From the NCBI GenBank assembly GCA_016200445.1, contig JACQEQ010000255.1, positions 1 through 13,637 of the forward strand: a stretch of DNA of 13,637 bases. Direction: 5' to 3'. Positions 6,873 through 13,637 of the stretch are shown here, piece after piece. The stretch's first letter is position 1. Each line of letters begins with the position of its first letter. Under the pieces are notes generated by a model. It saw only the letters and a list, made by a program, of their open reading frames with translations, did no database searches and was not told where the DNA came from. The position numbers and the translations under genes were made by a program. The DNA is from Gammaproteobacteria bacterium. GTDB lineage: Bacteria; Pseudomonadota; Gammaproteobacteria; SG8-11.

Positions 6873-7586
6873 ATGAAACCATTTAAATTTTCTTACTTGG
6901 GTGGTGCGTTGCTGCTCGGGTTCGTGGCAACAAACGCGGAAGCACTCGTGATTTACAACTGGTACGACGTCGCGTCCAATTCCAATGTCGGACCCATTAA
7001 TGCGTCCATGGCGTTCGACGAAAGCGTCTGGGCATTCGGCGGAGAATTTAACTATCACTCTGCGTATTCGAGTGATCCTGTGCCATATTTTGGTGTCGCG
7101 GCCATCGACTTCGCAACTGCCTCTGATGTGCGCGCCAAACGACTTTTAAGCCAGGGCTTTACCGACCCAATACAGTTGCGCACGTCGCAGTGCGGGCAAT
7201 CTGCACTTTATGGGTTTGATCCTGGCGTGTACTGCGCGGCGCGCGGCCTGGATGTCGATGACCTGGTGGTTTCCGCAGGTAACTGGACGTTCGATTTGAA
7301 GTTCGGCGAATTCTTAACGGGGTCAATGTATCTAAATGATCGCGCCACCGACGTCAGAATGAAAAGTCAAGACCAGTTGTTTACGATTGCGGCGCTGGAC
7401 AGTGATTCTCCCGGCGCGTGTTTTAAACCCACCCTTTGCGATGGCGGTACCGGTTACTGGAAGTTGTTGAAAGTGGATGAGCCGAATACGGTGCTGTTGT
7501 TGTCGCTCGGTCTCATTTCACTCGCGGCCATACAACGTCGGCGCTTAATCAAACCTAAACGGTCGACACTCCCGTCAGCGAGCTGA
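6873..7586 (+). CDS. PEP-CTERM-like secreted protein, variant signal (237 aa)
   Basis: GGGGAG stands about 8 bases before ATG 6873. A signal peptide (about 1-24, ending AEA) is followed by an extracellular domain rich in Asp, Gly, Ser and aromatic residues, with four cysteines (in QCGQ, YCAA and ACFKPTLCDG) that could form disulfides. The C-terminus has the three-part layout of a PEP-CTERM sorting signal: a short DEPN motif at 202-205 in place of VPEP, a hydrophobic helix of about 17 residues, then RRR. The tail continues for about 13 basic residues past the arginines, longer than usual. Such proteins are exported, cut by an exosortase and probably released or attached to exopolysaccharide. 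The domain itself is not recognised. It converges on a second PEP-CTERM gene. Confidence 0.75.
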   Translation: MKPFKFSYLGGALLLGFVATNAEALVIYNWYDVASNSNVGPINASMAFDESVWAFGGEFNYHSAYSSDPVPYFGVAAIDFATASDVRAKRLLSQGFTDPIQLRTSQCGQSALYGFDPGVYCAARGLDVDDLVVSAGNWTFDLKFGEFLTGSMYLNDRATDVRMKSQDQLFTIAALDSDSPGACFKPTLCDGGTGYWKLLKVDEPNTVLLLSLGLISLAAIQRRRLIKPKRSTLPSAS

Positions 7587-7647
7587 TATTCGTATTGTGC
7601 TTCTCGCATTTTCGTGGCTGTTGCTGAAACCCACAGCCTACAAAGAC

Positions 7648-7677
7648 TAAGGGCTCGACCTTGCGGCCGAGCCCTTA
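7648..7677. terminator. Bidirectional terminator between the PEP-CTERM genes
   Basis: TAAGGGCTCG (7648-7657), a 10-base loop, CGAGCCCTTA (7668-7677): a perfect 10-bp stem placed midway between two convergent stop codons. The T-runs on either side are short, so it is a moderate intrinsic terminator that could serve both strands. Confidence 0.7.
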
Positions 7678-7699
7678 TCTAATGACTACTCCGCGAGAC

Positions 7700-8458
7700 T
7701 TACTTACTGCGGCGACGCAAGCTACTTGCGAACCCCATGCCGATTAAGCCGATACCAAATAATGCGATTGCGGTAGGCTCAGGGACTTTAGTGGTCGTCG
7801 TAGCAGCATCATGGGAAAACGGCGCGAAGTTGTTGATGTCAATATCGCCGCTACGCATGAGCTCGTTATACAAGTCGAAATGCAAATCAAACCCGTCGAG
7901 CAGCGCGCTCTTATCAAAATCAAACTCAGCGTAGTACATCCCAGTGCCGGTCGTGTCAGGGCCAAGGCCTGCGTTGTCCTGCACATTCACAGTTGATGCA
8001 GTATTCGAGAGCGCGAAGTAAAACGGGATCTCATAGAAATAAGTGTCGTAAATGCCGTGCGGGGCTAAGTCGCCCGGATCTGATGTTCCAAGTGCGCCTT
8101 CCAGTGGCGGGCGACCGTAGGTCATATTGCTCGTGGCATTTACGAGCGTTGAGCCGCTACCTGTGTTGTATGAAAACGAACCGTAGTTACCACTGGTTGA
8201 GGTTTGCGGTGCGAGTGCTACCGACACAAAATATTGAGTGCCGAGTAGCGATGCAGTGCACGCTGCGTCACAGCTATGGGAAGGTGTGATGTAGGCGTAG
8301 AGCGAAAATGCATCGGCCGACGTTATTGTGGTTTCTGTTGAGGAATCATAAGTCACCCCGGCGATATCCAATTGCAAGAGTGGGATTGCGTGTGTTGGTA
8401 GTGATGTGGCTGAAAGTCCAATTCCGGCTACGAGCGCGAGGACAGATTTATTCAACAT
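7700..8458 (-). CDS. PEP-CTERM sorting domain protein (252 aa)
   Basis: ATG 8458-8456 has GAGG 8 bases upstream and begins a good signal peptide (about 1-24, ending THA); the longer frame from 8497 is not needed. The mature part is Ser/Thr/Gly/Tyr-rich and beta-like with only two cysteines (SCDAAC). It ends with a textbook PEP-CTERM signal: VPEP at 225-228, a helix of about 17 hydrophobic residues, and LRRRSK. The protein would be exported by Sec, recognised by an exosortase, cleaved, and released or joined to the outer matrix. The domain before the signal resembles the NCBI 'choice-of-anchor' beta domains, possibly type N, a memory-based and tentative match. No exosortase is in the window. 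Confidence 0.88.
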   Translation of the reverse strand: MLNKSVLALVAGIGLSATSLPTHAIPLLQLDIAGVTYDSSTETTITSADAFSLYAYITPSHSCDAACTASLLGTQYFVSVALAPQTSTSGNYGSFSYNTGSGSTLVNATSNMTYGRPPLEGALGTSDPGDLAPHGIYDTYFYEIPFYFALSNTASTVNVQDNAGLGPDTTGTGMYYAEFDFDKSALLDGFDLHFDLYNELMRSGDIDINNFAPFSHDAATTTTKVPEPTAIALFGIGLIGMGFASSLRRRSK

Positions 8459-8491
8459 TGCGACAACCTCGTAAGTTAAAGTGAGCACTGG

Positions 8492-8526
8492 CACCATTCC
8501 GGTCCATGTCTTATGCCAGAATGGTG
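8492..8526. promoter_or_regulatory. CACCATTC / GAATGGTG inverted repeat in a 5' leader
   Basis: CACCATTC (8492-8499) and GAATGGTG (8519-8526) are a perfect 8-bp inverted repeat with a 19-base loop, 34-68 bases upstream of the PEP-CTERM start on the minus strand. A TATATAAAA stretch just beyond (about 8531-8541) looks like a -10 region for that strand. The repeat could therefore be an operator or a leader hairpin. The rest of the gap to 8662 contains only a weak CTTACA/TGTAAG dyad (8601-8632). Confidence 0.35.
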
Positions 8527-8662
8527 GTTGTTTTTATATAACAGTGACTTAACGTATCGAGTAGCCTCTGTAACGCAGCTAATTGTCAAGTTCATCGACA
8601 CTTACATGACCAGTAGCCAAATGGCGTGTAAGGCGATTCAAGTCAGTGTTTGCTAAGCGTTT

Positions 8663-9751
8663 TCAGCGCAATTCGGCAATGAGGCTGCGTATCGCAGCTT
8701 CGTTGGATTCGATGTGCGCGGTGAGTTGAAATTGTATGCGTGCGCGCTGCAGGTTTTGCCCGGGCGTTTGCGTTTTGAAATACACGTCGCCTGCCAAATG
8801 GTCGGTCAGAAAGCGTAACCCCAGTTCGAAGGGGAGCAAACGGATCGCATCGTACATAAAGTCAAAATCAGGGCCGGTCAAAAATCCGCGTGCGGCGTCG
8901 ACATAGCCGTGCAGAATTGCGCTGCATAATTCCAGATCGAATCGAGTTGCCGCCGGGTCGTGCGCGGACTCGCCGCTGCGGTTGCAGCACGAGCGCAGGC
9001 AGTCGCCCAGGTCGTAATGAATCAACCCGGGTTGCACGGTGTCGAGATCGATGAGGCTCACGACGCGGTCGCTATGTGCATCGAACAAAAAATTGTCAAG
9101 CTTAGGGTCGCCGTGAGTGGCGCGCAGCGGCAGTGCGCCCGAGTGTTTGCCGTGTTCGAGCACAGCTGCAAGTCCGCGATGTGTTGCGACGAACTCGCAG
9201 GCAGTGGCTGCATCGGCATCTACTGCCGCACGCGTGCTTATCGCGTCGAAGTGCGCGAGATAATTCGGCGCAATGTGAAAGCCTGGCAAGGTGGTATGCA
9301 GCTGCTGTACCGGCAACGCGTTGAGTAGCGTATGAAAGCCGCCGAGCGCACGGCCGACGTTGCGCGCCTGGGTTGGGTTGGCGAGGCGGTCGAGCGCGCG
9401 CGTGTTAGTGATGAATTGAAGTGCGCGCCAATAATCGCCGTCGGCATCGCGTACGAAATCTTGGTTGCTAAATGTTAGATATAAGCTTGGGATCTGCAGC
9501 GAGGCGCTAGATTGCGACACACTATGTTGCGCATGGTTCAACAGCACGCGCAGGTTTTGCATGATCTGTTGGGGCTGCGGAAATACCTTGGAATTGATGC
9601 GTTGCAGGATGGCGCGGCGCGGCGGTGTCGTGTCGAGCGTGGCCAGAAATGTGTCGTTAATCAGGCCACCGCCGTGGGTGCGTACCTCGCGCAGCGGTGC
9701 GCCGAAATCAAACTGCCGCGCGATTTCCCAGACCGGCGCGGCCGTGCTCAC
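8663..9751 (-). CDS. Aminoglycoside-phosphotransferase-fold kinase, NahK-like
   Basis: A 362-residue cytoplasmic small-molecule kinase of the APH/choline-kinase fold. The N-terminal lobe has a glycine-rich GGGLINDTF (27-35) and ILQRINSKVF (48-57), the latter characteristic of N-acetylhexosamine 1-kinase and 'mucin-desulfating sulfatase' MdsC-like proteins. The catalytic loop is HGDPKLDN (213-220, catalytic Asp215), and the metal-binding Asp235 lies in IDLD. A sugar such as GlcNAc or GalNAc is thus the best guess at substrate, with ATP as donor, feeding cell-wall or glycan recycling. The start is GTG 9751, overlapping the upstream stop by four bases (GTGA), so it is translationally coupled to the M48 protease gene. 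Antibiotic resistance is unlikely given the family features. Confidence 0.82.
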   Translation of the reverse strand: MSTAAPVWEIARQFDFGAPLREVRTHGGGLINDTFLATLDTTPPRRAILQRINSKVFPQPQQIMQNLRVLLNHAQHSVSQSSASLQIPSLYLTFSNQDFVRDADGDYWRALQFITNTRALDRLANPTQARNVGRALGGFHTLLNALPVQQLHTTLPGFHIAPNYLAHFDAISTRAAVDADAATACEFVATHRGLAAVLEHGKHSGALPLRATHGDPKLDNFLFDAHSDRVVSLIDLDTVQPGLIHYDLGDCLRSCCNRSGESAHDPAATRFDLELCSAILHGYVDAARGFLTGPDFDFMYDAIRLLPFELGLRFLTDHLAGDVYFKTQTPGQNLQRARIQFQLTAHIESNEAAIRSLIAELR

Positions 9752-11319
9752 TCCGCCAGTTCCGCCGAAAATATTTTCACCCGTACCCGGCTGAGCTCGA
9801 GATCGGTGGGGAGCGGGCCCACGCGTGTGGATTCCGTGATCGAGGCGCGCGGGTCGAGCGTGGCGCTCAGCAACAGTGAATCCTGTGCGGCGATCTGACC
9901 GGCAGCGTCAAACAAGGCCACTGCAACTTTCAGATTCTTGATTTTAACCGGCGAACGATTTTGCACGCTCACGGTGATGAATCCGCGCGCATCGCGTGCC
10001 GCATCCACGCCGATATATTTTTCTGGATGTTCGCTCAGATCCAGGCGTGCAAGTTGAAGCGTGGCGCGCTTACCGGTGTCGGACTCGGATTGCGCAGCGA
10101 GCGCGAAATTTTGTTTGGCAGATTCTTTGTCGTTACGTTTGAGCGCGTCGTCGCCCAAAGCCAAATGCGCCACAGCAGTGGGTAATAGCGCCACGCTTTT
10201 TTCGAGGTCGGCACGAGCACCGGCGTCGCGCAGTTGTTGTTTGATCAAACCGCGCTGCAAATAAAACTGGAAATAGTCGCGGTTACGGCCAATTGCGAGA
10301 TCAAAATCCGTCAGTGCGTCGAGCAGCCGTTTTTGTTTGATCTTGGCGTCGCCACGCAAACCGTAGAACAATGCTTCGCGAGGCTCGATTTTTAGTGCGG
10401 CTTCGGCTGCGGCCAATGCCGCATCGGGATTGTTCGCAGCCAATGCCTTGCGCCCCTCATCGAATTTATTGTAAGCCTCACGGGATTTTTTCAGCACAGC
10501 AATGCGCGCTTGATAAGACTCGGCACCCAAAGTGCCGGATGACGCGAACTTTGCCGCCGTGGCCTTGTTGGCTTCAACGCGTTCCGGCGAGGGCGGGTGC
10601 GAGGCAAACATCCCTTCCAGCCAATTAGATTTTTCGCCTTTGAACAAACGCACAAAGGTCTCTTGCAGTGAGATGGCCGCACGCGGGTCGTAGCCGACGC
10701 GTGCCATGTAAGTAATGCCATAGCGATCCGATTCCAGCTCGGCATCACGGCTATATTTTTTGCCGATGAGTTGTGCACCCAATGCGCCGGCGCCAACCAG
10801 CAACGCACCGCCTTCTTTGTCGCCAGCCGCAACGCCTAAGCCCAAAACCCCGGCTTGTAGCAACATGCCGCGTTCCATCGCCTTGGCGCCGTGGCGTGCA
10901 GCAGCATGCACGATTTCGTGGCCGAGCACGGCGGCCAGTTCCGCTTCGTTGTTCAGCTCAAGCAGCAAGCCGCGATTCACGGCGATTTTCCCGCCGGGCA
11001 GTGCCCACGCATTCGGCACCGAGTTGTTGAGTACCTTGAATTCATAGGGCAGCTCAGGCCGGTCGCTGACCTTGACTAATTTTTTTCCGACGCCGTCGAT
11101 GTAATCGTTCAGCTCGGCGTCGACCAGCCAATCGCCGCCTTGCGATTGTCGCGAAGCGAGGTAATTTTGCGCGCCGATTTGTATTTCCTGCTGCTCCGAC
11201 ACTAATTGCAATTCGGTTTTTCCGGTGACGGGATTGCGCGCGCAAGCCACGACAATACCAAGTAGAAGTGCCACGGTGAACGCTGAAGCGTACCGACGAT
11301 CAAGGCGAACGAAAGACAT
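9748..11319 (-). CDS. M48 metalloprotease with TPRs, probable lipoprotein (BepA-like)
   Basis: A 523-residue zinc protease. ATG 11319 is preferred over GTG 11331 because it gives a compact signal peptide with a lipobox (VVAC, Cys26); neither start has a clear ribosome binding site. The peptidase domain has HEIVH (His134, Glu135, His138) and the third ligand Glu194 in ELESD. TPR-like helices follow at about 290-410, then a beta-rich C-terminal domain at about 440-523. The protease-plus-TPR layout is that of BepA/YfgC and related outer-membrane quality-control proteases; the extra C-terminal beta domain makes it longer than BepA (about 490). It would act in the periplasm on outer-membrane proteins. 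It is the first gene of a two-gene operon with the sugar-kinase-like gene. Confidence 0.88.
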   Translation of the reverse strand: MSFVRLDRRYASAFTVALLLGIVVACARNPVTGKTELQLVSEQQEIQIGAQNYLASRQSQGGDWLVDAELNDYIDGVGKKLVKVSDRPELPYEFKVLNNSVPNAWALPGGKIAVNRGLLLELNNEAELAAVLGHEIVHAAARHGAKAMERGMLLQAGVLGLGVAAGDKEGGALLVGAGALGAQLIGKKYSRDAELESDRYGITYMARVGYDPRAAISLQETFVRLFKGEKSNWLEGMFASHPPSPERVEANKATAAKFASSGTLGAESYQARIAVLKKSREAYNKFDEGRKALAANNPDAALAAAEAALKIEPREALFYGLRGDAKIKQKRLLDALTDFDLAIGRNRDYFQFYLQRGLIKQQLRDAGARADLEKSVALLPTAVAHLALGDDALKRNDKESAKQNFALAAQSESDTGKRATLQLARLDLSEHPEKYIGVDAARDARGFITVSVQNRSPVKIKNLKVAVALFDAAGQIAAQDSLLLSATLDPRASITESTRVGPLPTDLELSRVRVKIFSAELAE

Positions 11320-11351
11320 AGTTAGGTACACACATTGAAATCAAGGTGCCC

Positions 11352-11357
11352 AGTATA
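11352..11357 (-). promoter_or_regulatory. Candidate -10 box for the protease operon
   Basis: On the minus strand TATACT lies 33 bases upstream of the protease ATG, inside the 68-bp gap after the response-regulator gene. No good -35 box is found at 16-18 bases, so this is a weak prediction. No clear terminator for the upstream gene is seen in the same gap. Confidence 0.3.
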
Positions 11358-11387
11358 TCGCACTGAACGTAGATTTTTCCCCTGAGG

Positions 11388-13040
11388 CTACGGCACTTTT
11401 GCGGGCGCTACGGTTTTAGCCTTGGTGGTTTTATCGGTGAGTTCACGGTAGGAAAGTAATACTTTTTGATAACGTTCGTTGGCCGGCGCCACGCGCATCA
11501 CGCGTGCAAGAAAGGCTTCGGTTTGTTGCGCCGCCTTATTATTGACGCCATTTTTTTGCATCTGAGCGATTAACGACAGCGCCGCGTTGAGATTGATGGT
11601 GATGTTTTCCGGCATGGCACGCGCTGCTTGCAGAAACAGATCGATGGACTCCTCCAGCTTGCCCTGTTTCACCAGCTCCACACCTTTGTTATTAGTGCCC
11701 ACGACTTCCTGGCGCGTAGTTTCGACCAAATCGGCGAGTCCAGCTTGTCCGCTGGCCACGCACATTGCAGTCACTTTTTCGAGCATTTTGGTGTCTTCGT
11801 GATTATTGCGAATCACGTGTTTAAGCAAATCGTTTCCTTGTTGACTTTTACCCAGGGCCAGACACGCTTCTGCCAATTCCAATGCAGTGGAGGTAGGCAA
11901 ATTACTAGGATTCTGCGCGAATAACGACATCACTTGATCCAGCGCCTTTTCGCTTTCCGCCGTTTTGCCGGTTTCTTTATAGACCAGCGATTGGATAACC
12001 GCCGACTGCAATAACACGGCGCCGCCGGTTTTCTGAAATTCATTGGTCATCGCCACGATGACTTTTTCGGCTTCGCCCGGCACCGCTTTTTTCAGATAGA
12101 CCTTGGCCAAGCCGCCGAAATCCGACGGGCTGCGATGCACCGAATTTTTCCCCTCGCGCACCACATGCTTGAACGACTGTTCGGCAGTGACCAAGTCGCT
12201 GTTTTCAAGCGCTACTTCGGCCAAGGCCTTTTGCCGCAAAATTGCTTTGGGAGAAATTTTAATCGCATCCGCTAACGCTTCTTGGGTGCTTTTATTGTCG
12301 CCGAGCGCTTTATGCACTTTGGCGAGCCAATCGTAGGCGAGCACATATTTGTTGTTGATGTTGATGAGGTCTTCAAACGTGGTACGTGCTTGTGCATAGA
12401 GTTTGAGATGGAAGTAGGTCTGCCCTAAGCCAAACCGCGCCCAGGAAAAATCGCGTATTTCCAAGGTTTTTTCATACAAACGTTTTGCGCCGTCGAAATC
12501 GCCGATACGCTGCAGCAATTCACCTTTAAGCTTAGTGAGCTCGAGCGTATTTTTGGAGCCGGCCGCGATTTGCGCATTGCACAGTTCGATGGCTGCATGG
12601 AATCTTTTTTCGTCGAGTGCACGGGCAATTTCATGCAAGCCTTGTTTGCGTTCCTGCAATTTGGCCAAGCGCGCTTGCAACACTGTTTTAGTGAACGGCT
12701 TGATAAGGTAATCGTCGGGTTGGTATTCAAATGCGCCCATCACCATGTTCGAGGTGTTTTCCGCCGTGACCAAAATAAAGATCGAGGAGTACGGTAACAA
12801 GTTTCTTTCTTTGGCTTCCTCCAGCACTTGTTGTCCATCTTTACCGTCGCCCAGGCTGTAATCGCACAGCACGATTTGCATGGTTTGCTTGGTCATTGCT
12901 TCTACAGCTTCATCGCCGCTGCGCACTTCGGTGAGCTTGTTGGCACCAAACGGCAGCAGCATCGAGCGCATCATGGAACGCATTTCGGGAAAGTCGTCCA
13001 CGACCAGAATAGTGATGTCTTTAAGGGTCCACAGGGCCAT
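11388..13040 (-). CDS. CheY-type response regulator with TPR output
   Basis: A 550-residue cytoplasmic regulator. The receiver domain (about 8-125) has Asp15-Asp16, the phospho-acceptor Asp60 in LCDYS, Thr92 in VTAEN and Lys114 in IKPF: the full set for phosphorylation and switching. The rest (about 130-535) is a long array of TPR-like helical pairs, with an Ala/Lys-rich tail at the end. There is no DNA-binding or enzymatic output, so it probably signals through protein-protein contacts. CheY-TPR proteins of this design are known in gammaproteobacteria but their targets are mostly unstudied. The start at ATG 13040 has only a weak ribosome binding site. A histidine kinase gene is divergent, 122 bp away, and is the obvious partner. 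Confidence 0.9.
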   Translation of the reverse strand: MALWTLKDITILVVDDFPEMRSMMRSMLLPFGANKLTEVRSGDEAVEAMTKQTMQIVLCDYSLGDGKDGQQVLEEAKERNLLPYSSIFILVTAENTSNMVMGAFEYQPDDYLIKPFTKTVLQARLAKLQERKQGLHEIARALDEKRFHAAIELCNAQIAAGSKNTLELTKLKGELLQRIGDFDGAKRLYEKTLEIRDFSWARFGLGQTYFHLKLYAQARTTFEDLININNKYVLAYDWLAKVHKALGDNKSTQEALADAIKISPKAILRQKALAEVALENSDLVTAEQSFKHVVREGKNSVHRSPSDFGGLAKVYLKKAVPGEAEKVIVAMTNEFQKTGGAVLLQSAVIQSLVYKETGKTAESEKALDQVMSLFAQNPSNLPTSTALELAEACLALGKSQQGNDLLKHVIRNNHEDTKMLEKVTAMCVASGQAGLADLVETTRQEVVGTNNKGVELVKQGKLEESIDLFLQAARAMPENITINLNAALSLIAQMQKNGVNNKAAQQTEAFLARVMRVAPANERYQKVLLSYRELTDKTTKAKTVAPAKVP

Positions 13041-13162
13041 AAATGGTGAGTATCTCGATGTGCCGCAACATGCGTATCGGCAGTATCGCCCGCGTCTTTA
13101 CAGAAATAGGCGTGCGCGCCGTTAACCTGGGCGGTGTACTTTTGCGAACTCGAGGAACAAGT

Positions 13163-13637
13163 ATGGTGGCTGACAACGAATTAAATTTCTCCATGATCCT
13201 GGCGAGTTCGGTACACGACATGAAGAACTCGCTGAGCATGTTGCTGGGGACGCTCGAACAACTGGGCGGGGAATGCGGTAAAACCTGTCCAGCGGCCGGC
13301 AAAGTGAACCAATTGCGTTATCAAGGGCAACGCCTGAATGGCGACTTGGTGCAGTTGTTGTCTATTTACAAAATCGAGCATCAGCAATACACGCCAAACA
13401 TCGAAGAGCACGATTTAAGCGATTTTTTGCAGGAATGCGTCAATACCCATGAGCCGATGTTGACGCCGCGCGGCATCGTCATCGAAGCGGTATGCAAACC
13501 TGGCTTGGTCGGTTATTTCGACCGTGAGATGGTTGCGGGCGTCATTAACAACGTGGTTAATAATGCCTACAAATACACCAAAGACCGGATTCGCTTGAGT
13601 GCGGCGACCAGCGACGGTTACGTCATGTTGTCGGTCG
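13163..13637 (+). CDS. Sensor histidine kinase without sensor domain, 5' part
   Basis: ATG 13163 follows GAGGA by 7 bases and opens a frame that runs out of the window (158 residues visible). The H-box appears almost immediately: SSVHDMKNSLSML, with His18 as phospho-acceptor and the typical H-D/E-x-K/R-N/T-P/S pattern. A helical dimerisation segment follows, and then the N-box of the ATPase domain (INNVVNNAYKYT, about residues 131-142). There is no transmembrane segment and no PAS, GAF or HAMP domain before His18, so the kinase must be soluble and take its input from a partner or through domains beyond the window. Its position divergent to the CheY-TPR gene suggests that it phosphorylates Asp60 of that protein. 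Confidence 0.85.
   Translation, partial: MVADNELNFSMILASSVHDMKNSLSMLLGTLEQLGGECGKTCPAAGKVNQLRYQGQRLNGDLVQLLSIYKIEHQQYTPNIEEHDLSDFLQECVNTHEPMLTPRGIVIEAVCKPGLVGYFDREMVAGVINNVVNNAYKYTKDRIRLSAATSDGYVMLSV

Noticed and set aside
8459..8662. Sigma54 (-24/-12) promoter for the PEP-CTERM gene
   Set aside because: TGGCAC- and TGGCAT-like strings occur (near 8489 and 8515), but neither is followed by TTGC at the required spacing in the correct direction.
8663..9751. Aminoglycoside resistance gene
   Set aside because: The fold is shared, but the QRINSKVF-type N-terminal motif and operon context point to an N-acetylhexosamine-kinase-like metabolic enzyme.

Overview
The window is bacterial chromosome. 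It has moderately high GC, dense protein genes on both strands, and no RNA gene, CRISPR array or intact transposase that I can see. The gene set points to a free-living gammaproteobacterium or betaproteobacterium: a YkgJ-type cysteine-cluster protein, an M48 lipoprotein peptidase with TPRs, a CheY-TPR regulator paired with a histidine kinase, and PEP-CTERM (exosortase-sorted) secreted proteins. I cannot fix the genus from sequence alone.

Left part (1-2384). The 3' end of a short probable lipoprotein gene converges on a complete glutamine-dependent asparagine synthetase (minus strand). A 7-bp stem hairpin lies between them.

Accessory-looking part (2385-4141). A 420-bp stretch holds a short phage-like ORF remnant and a conserved 'TCCCCTTTTT' repeat motif. 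Next comes a minus-strand unit of three small unrecognised genes, two of them membrane proteins, with an 8-bp overlap between the last two. The unit is bracketed by a second, inverted copy of the motif (AAAAAGGGGAC) beside two perfect hairpins. This is the part most likely to have been reshaped by repeats or transfer.

Middle (4142-6658, plus strand). A large unrecognised protein with an HDLEH motif has its C-terminus written by a palindromic repeat. A periplasmic metallo-beta-lactamase-fold hydrolase follows, and overlaps by one base a small YkgJ-family cysteine-cluster protein. The palindromic repeat occurs as two inverted copies (about 37-bp arms) between the first two genes.

PEP-CTERM pair (6873-8458). 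Two secreted proteins with C-terminal sorting signals converge on a 10-bp stem terminator. One has the classical VPEP signal; the other has a variant DEPN signal with a longer basic tail. The exosortase must be elsewhere in the genome.

Right part (8663-13637). An M48 lipoprotein metalloprotease and an N-acetylhexosamine-kinase-like phosphotransferase form a two-gene minus-strand operon with a 4-base overlap. Beyond it a CheY receiver-TPR response regulator is divergent from a histidine kinase. The kinase has no sensor domain before its phospho-acceptor His and runs off the window. The two are probably a signalling pair.
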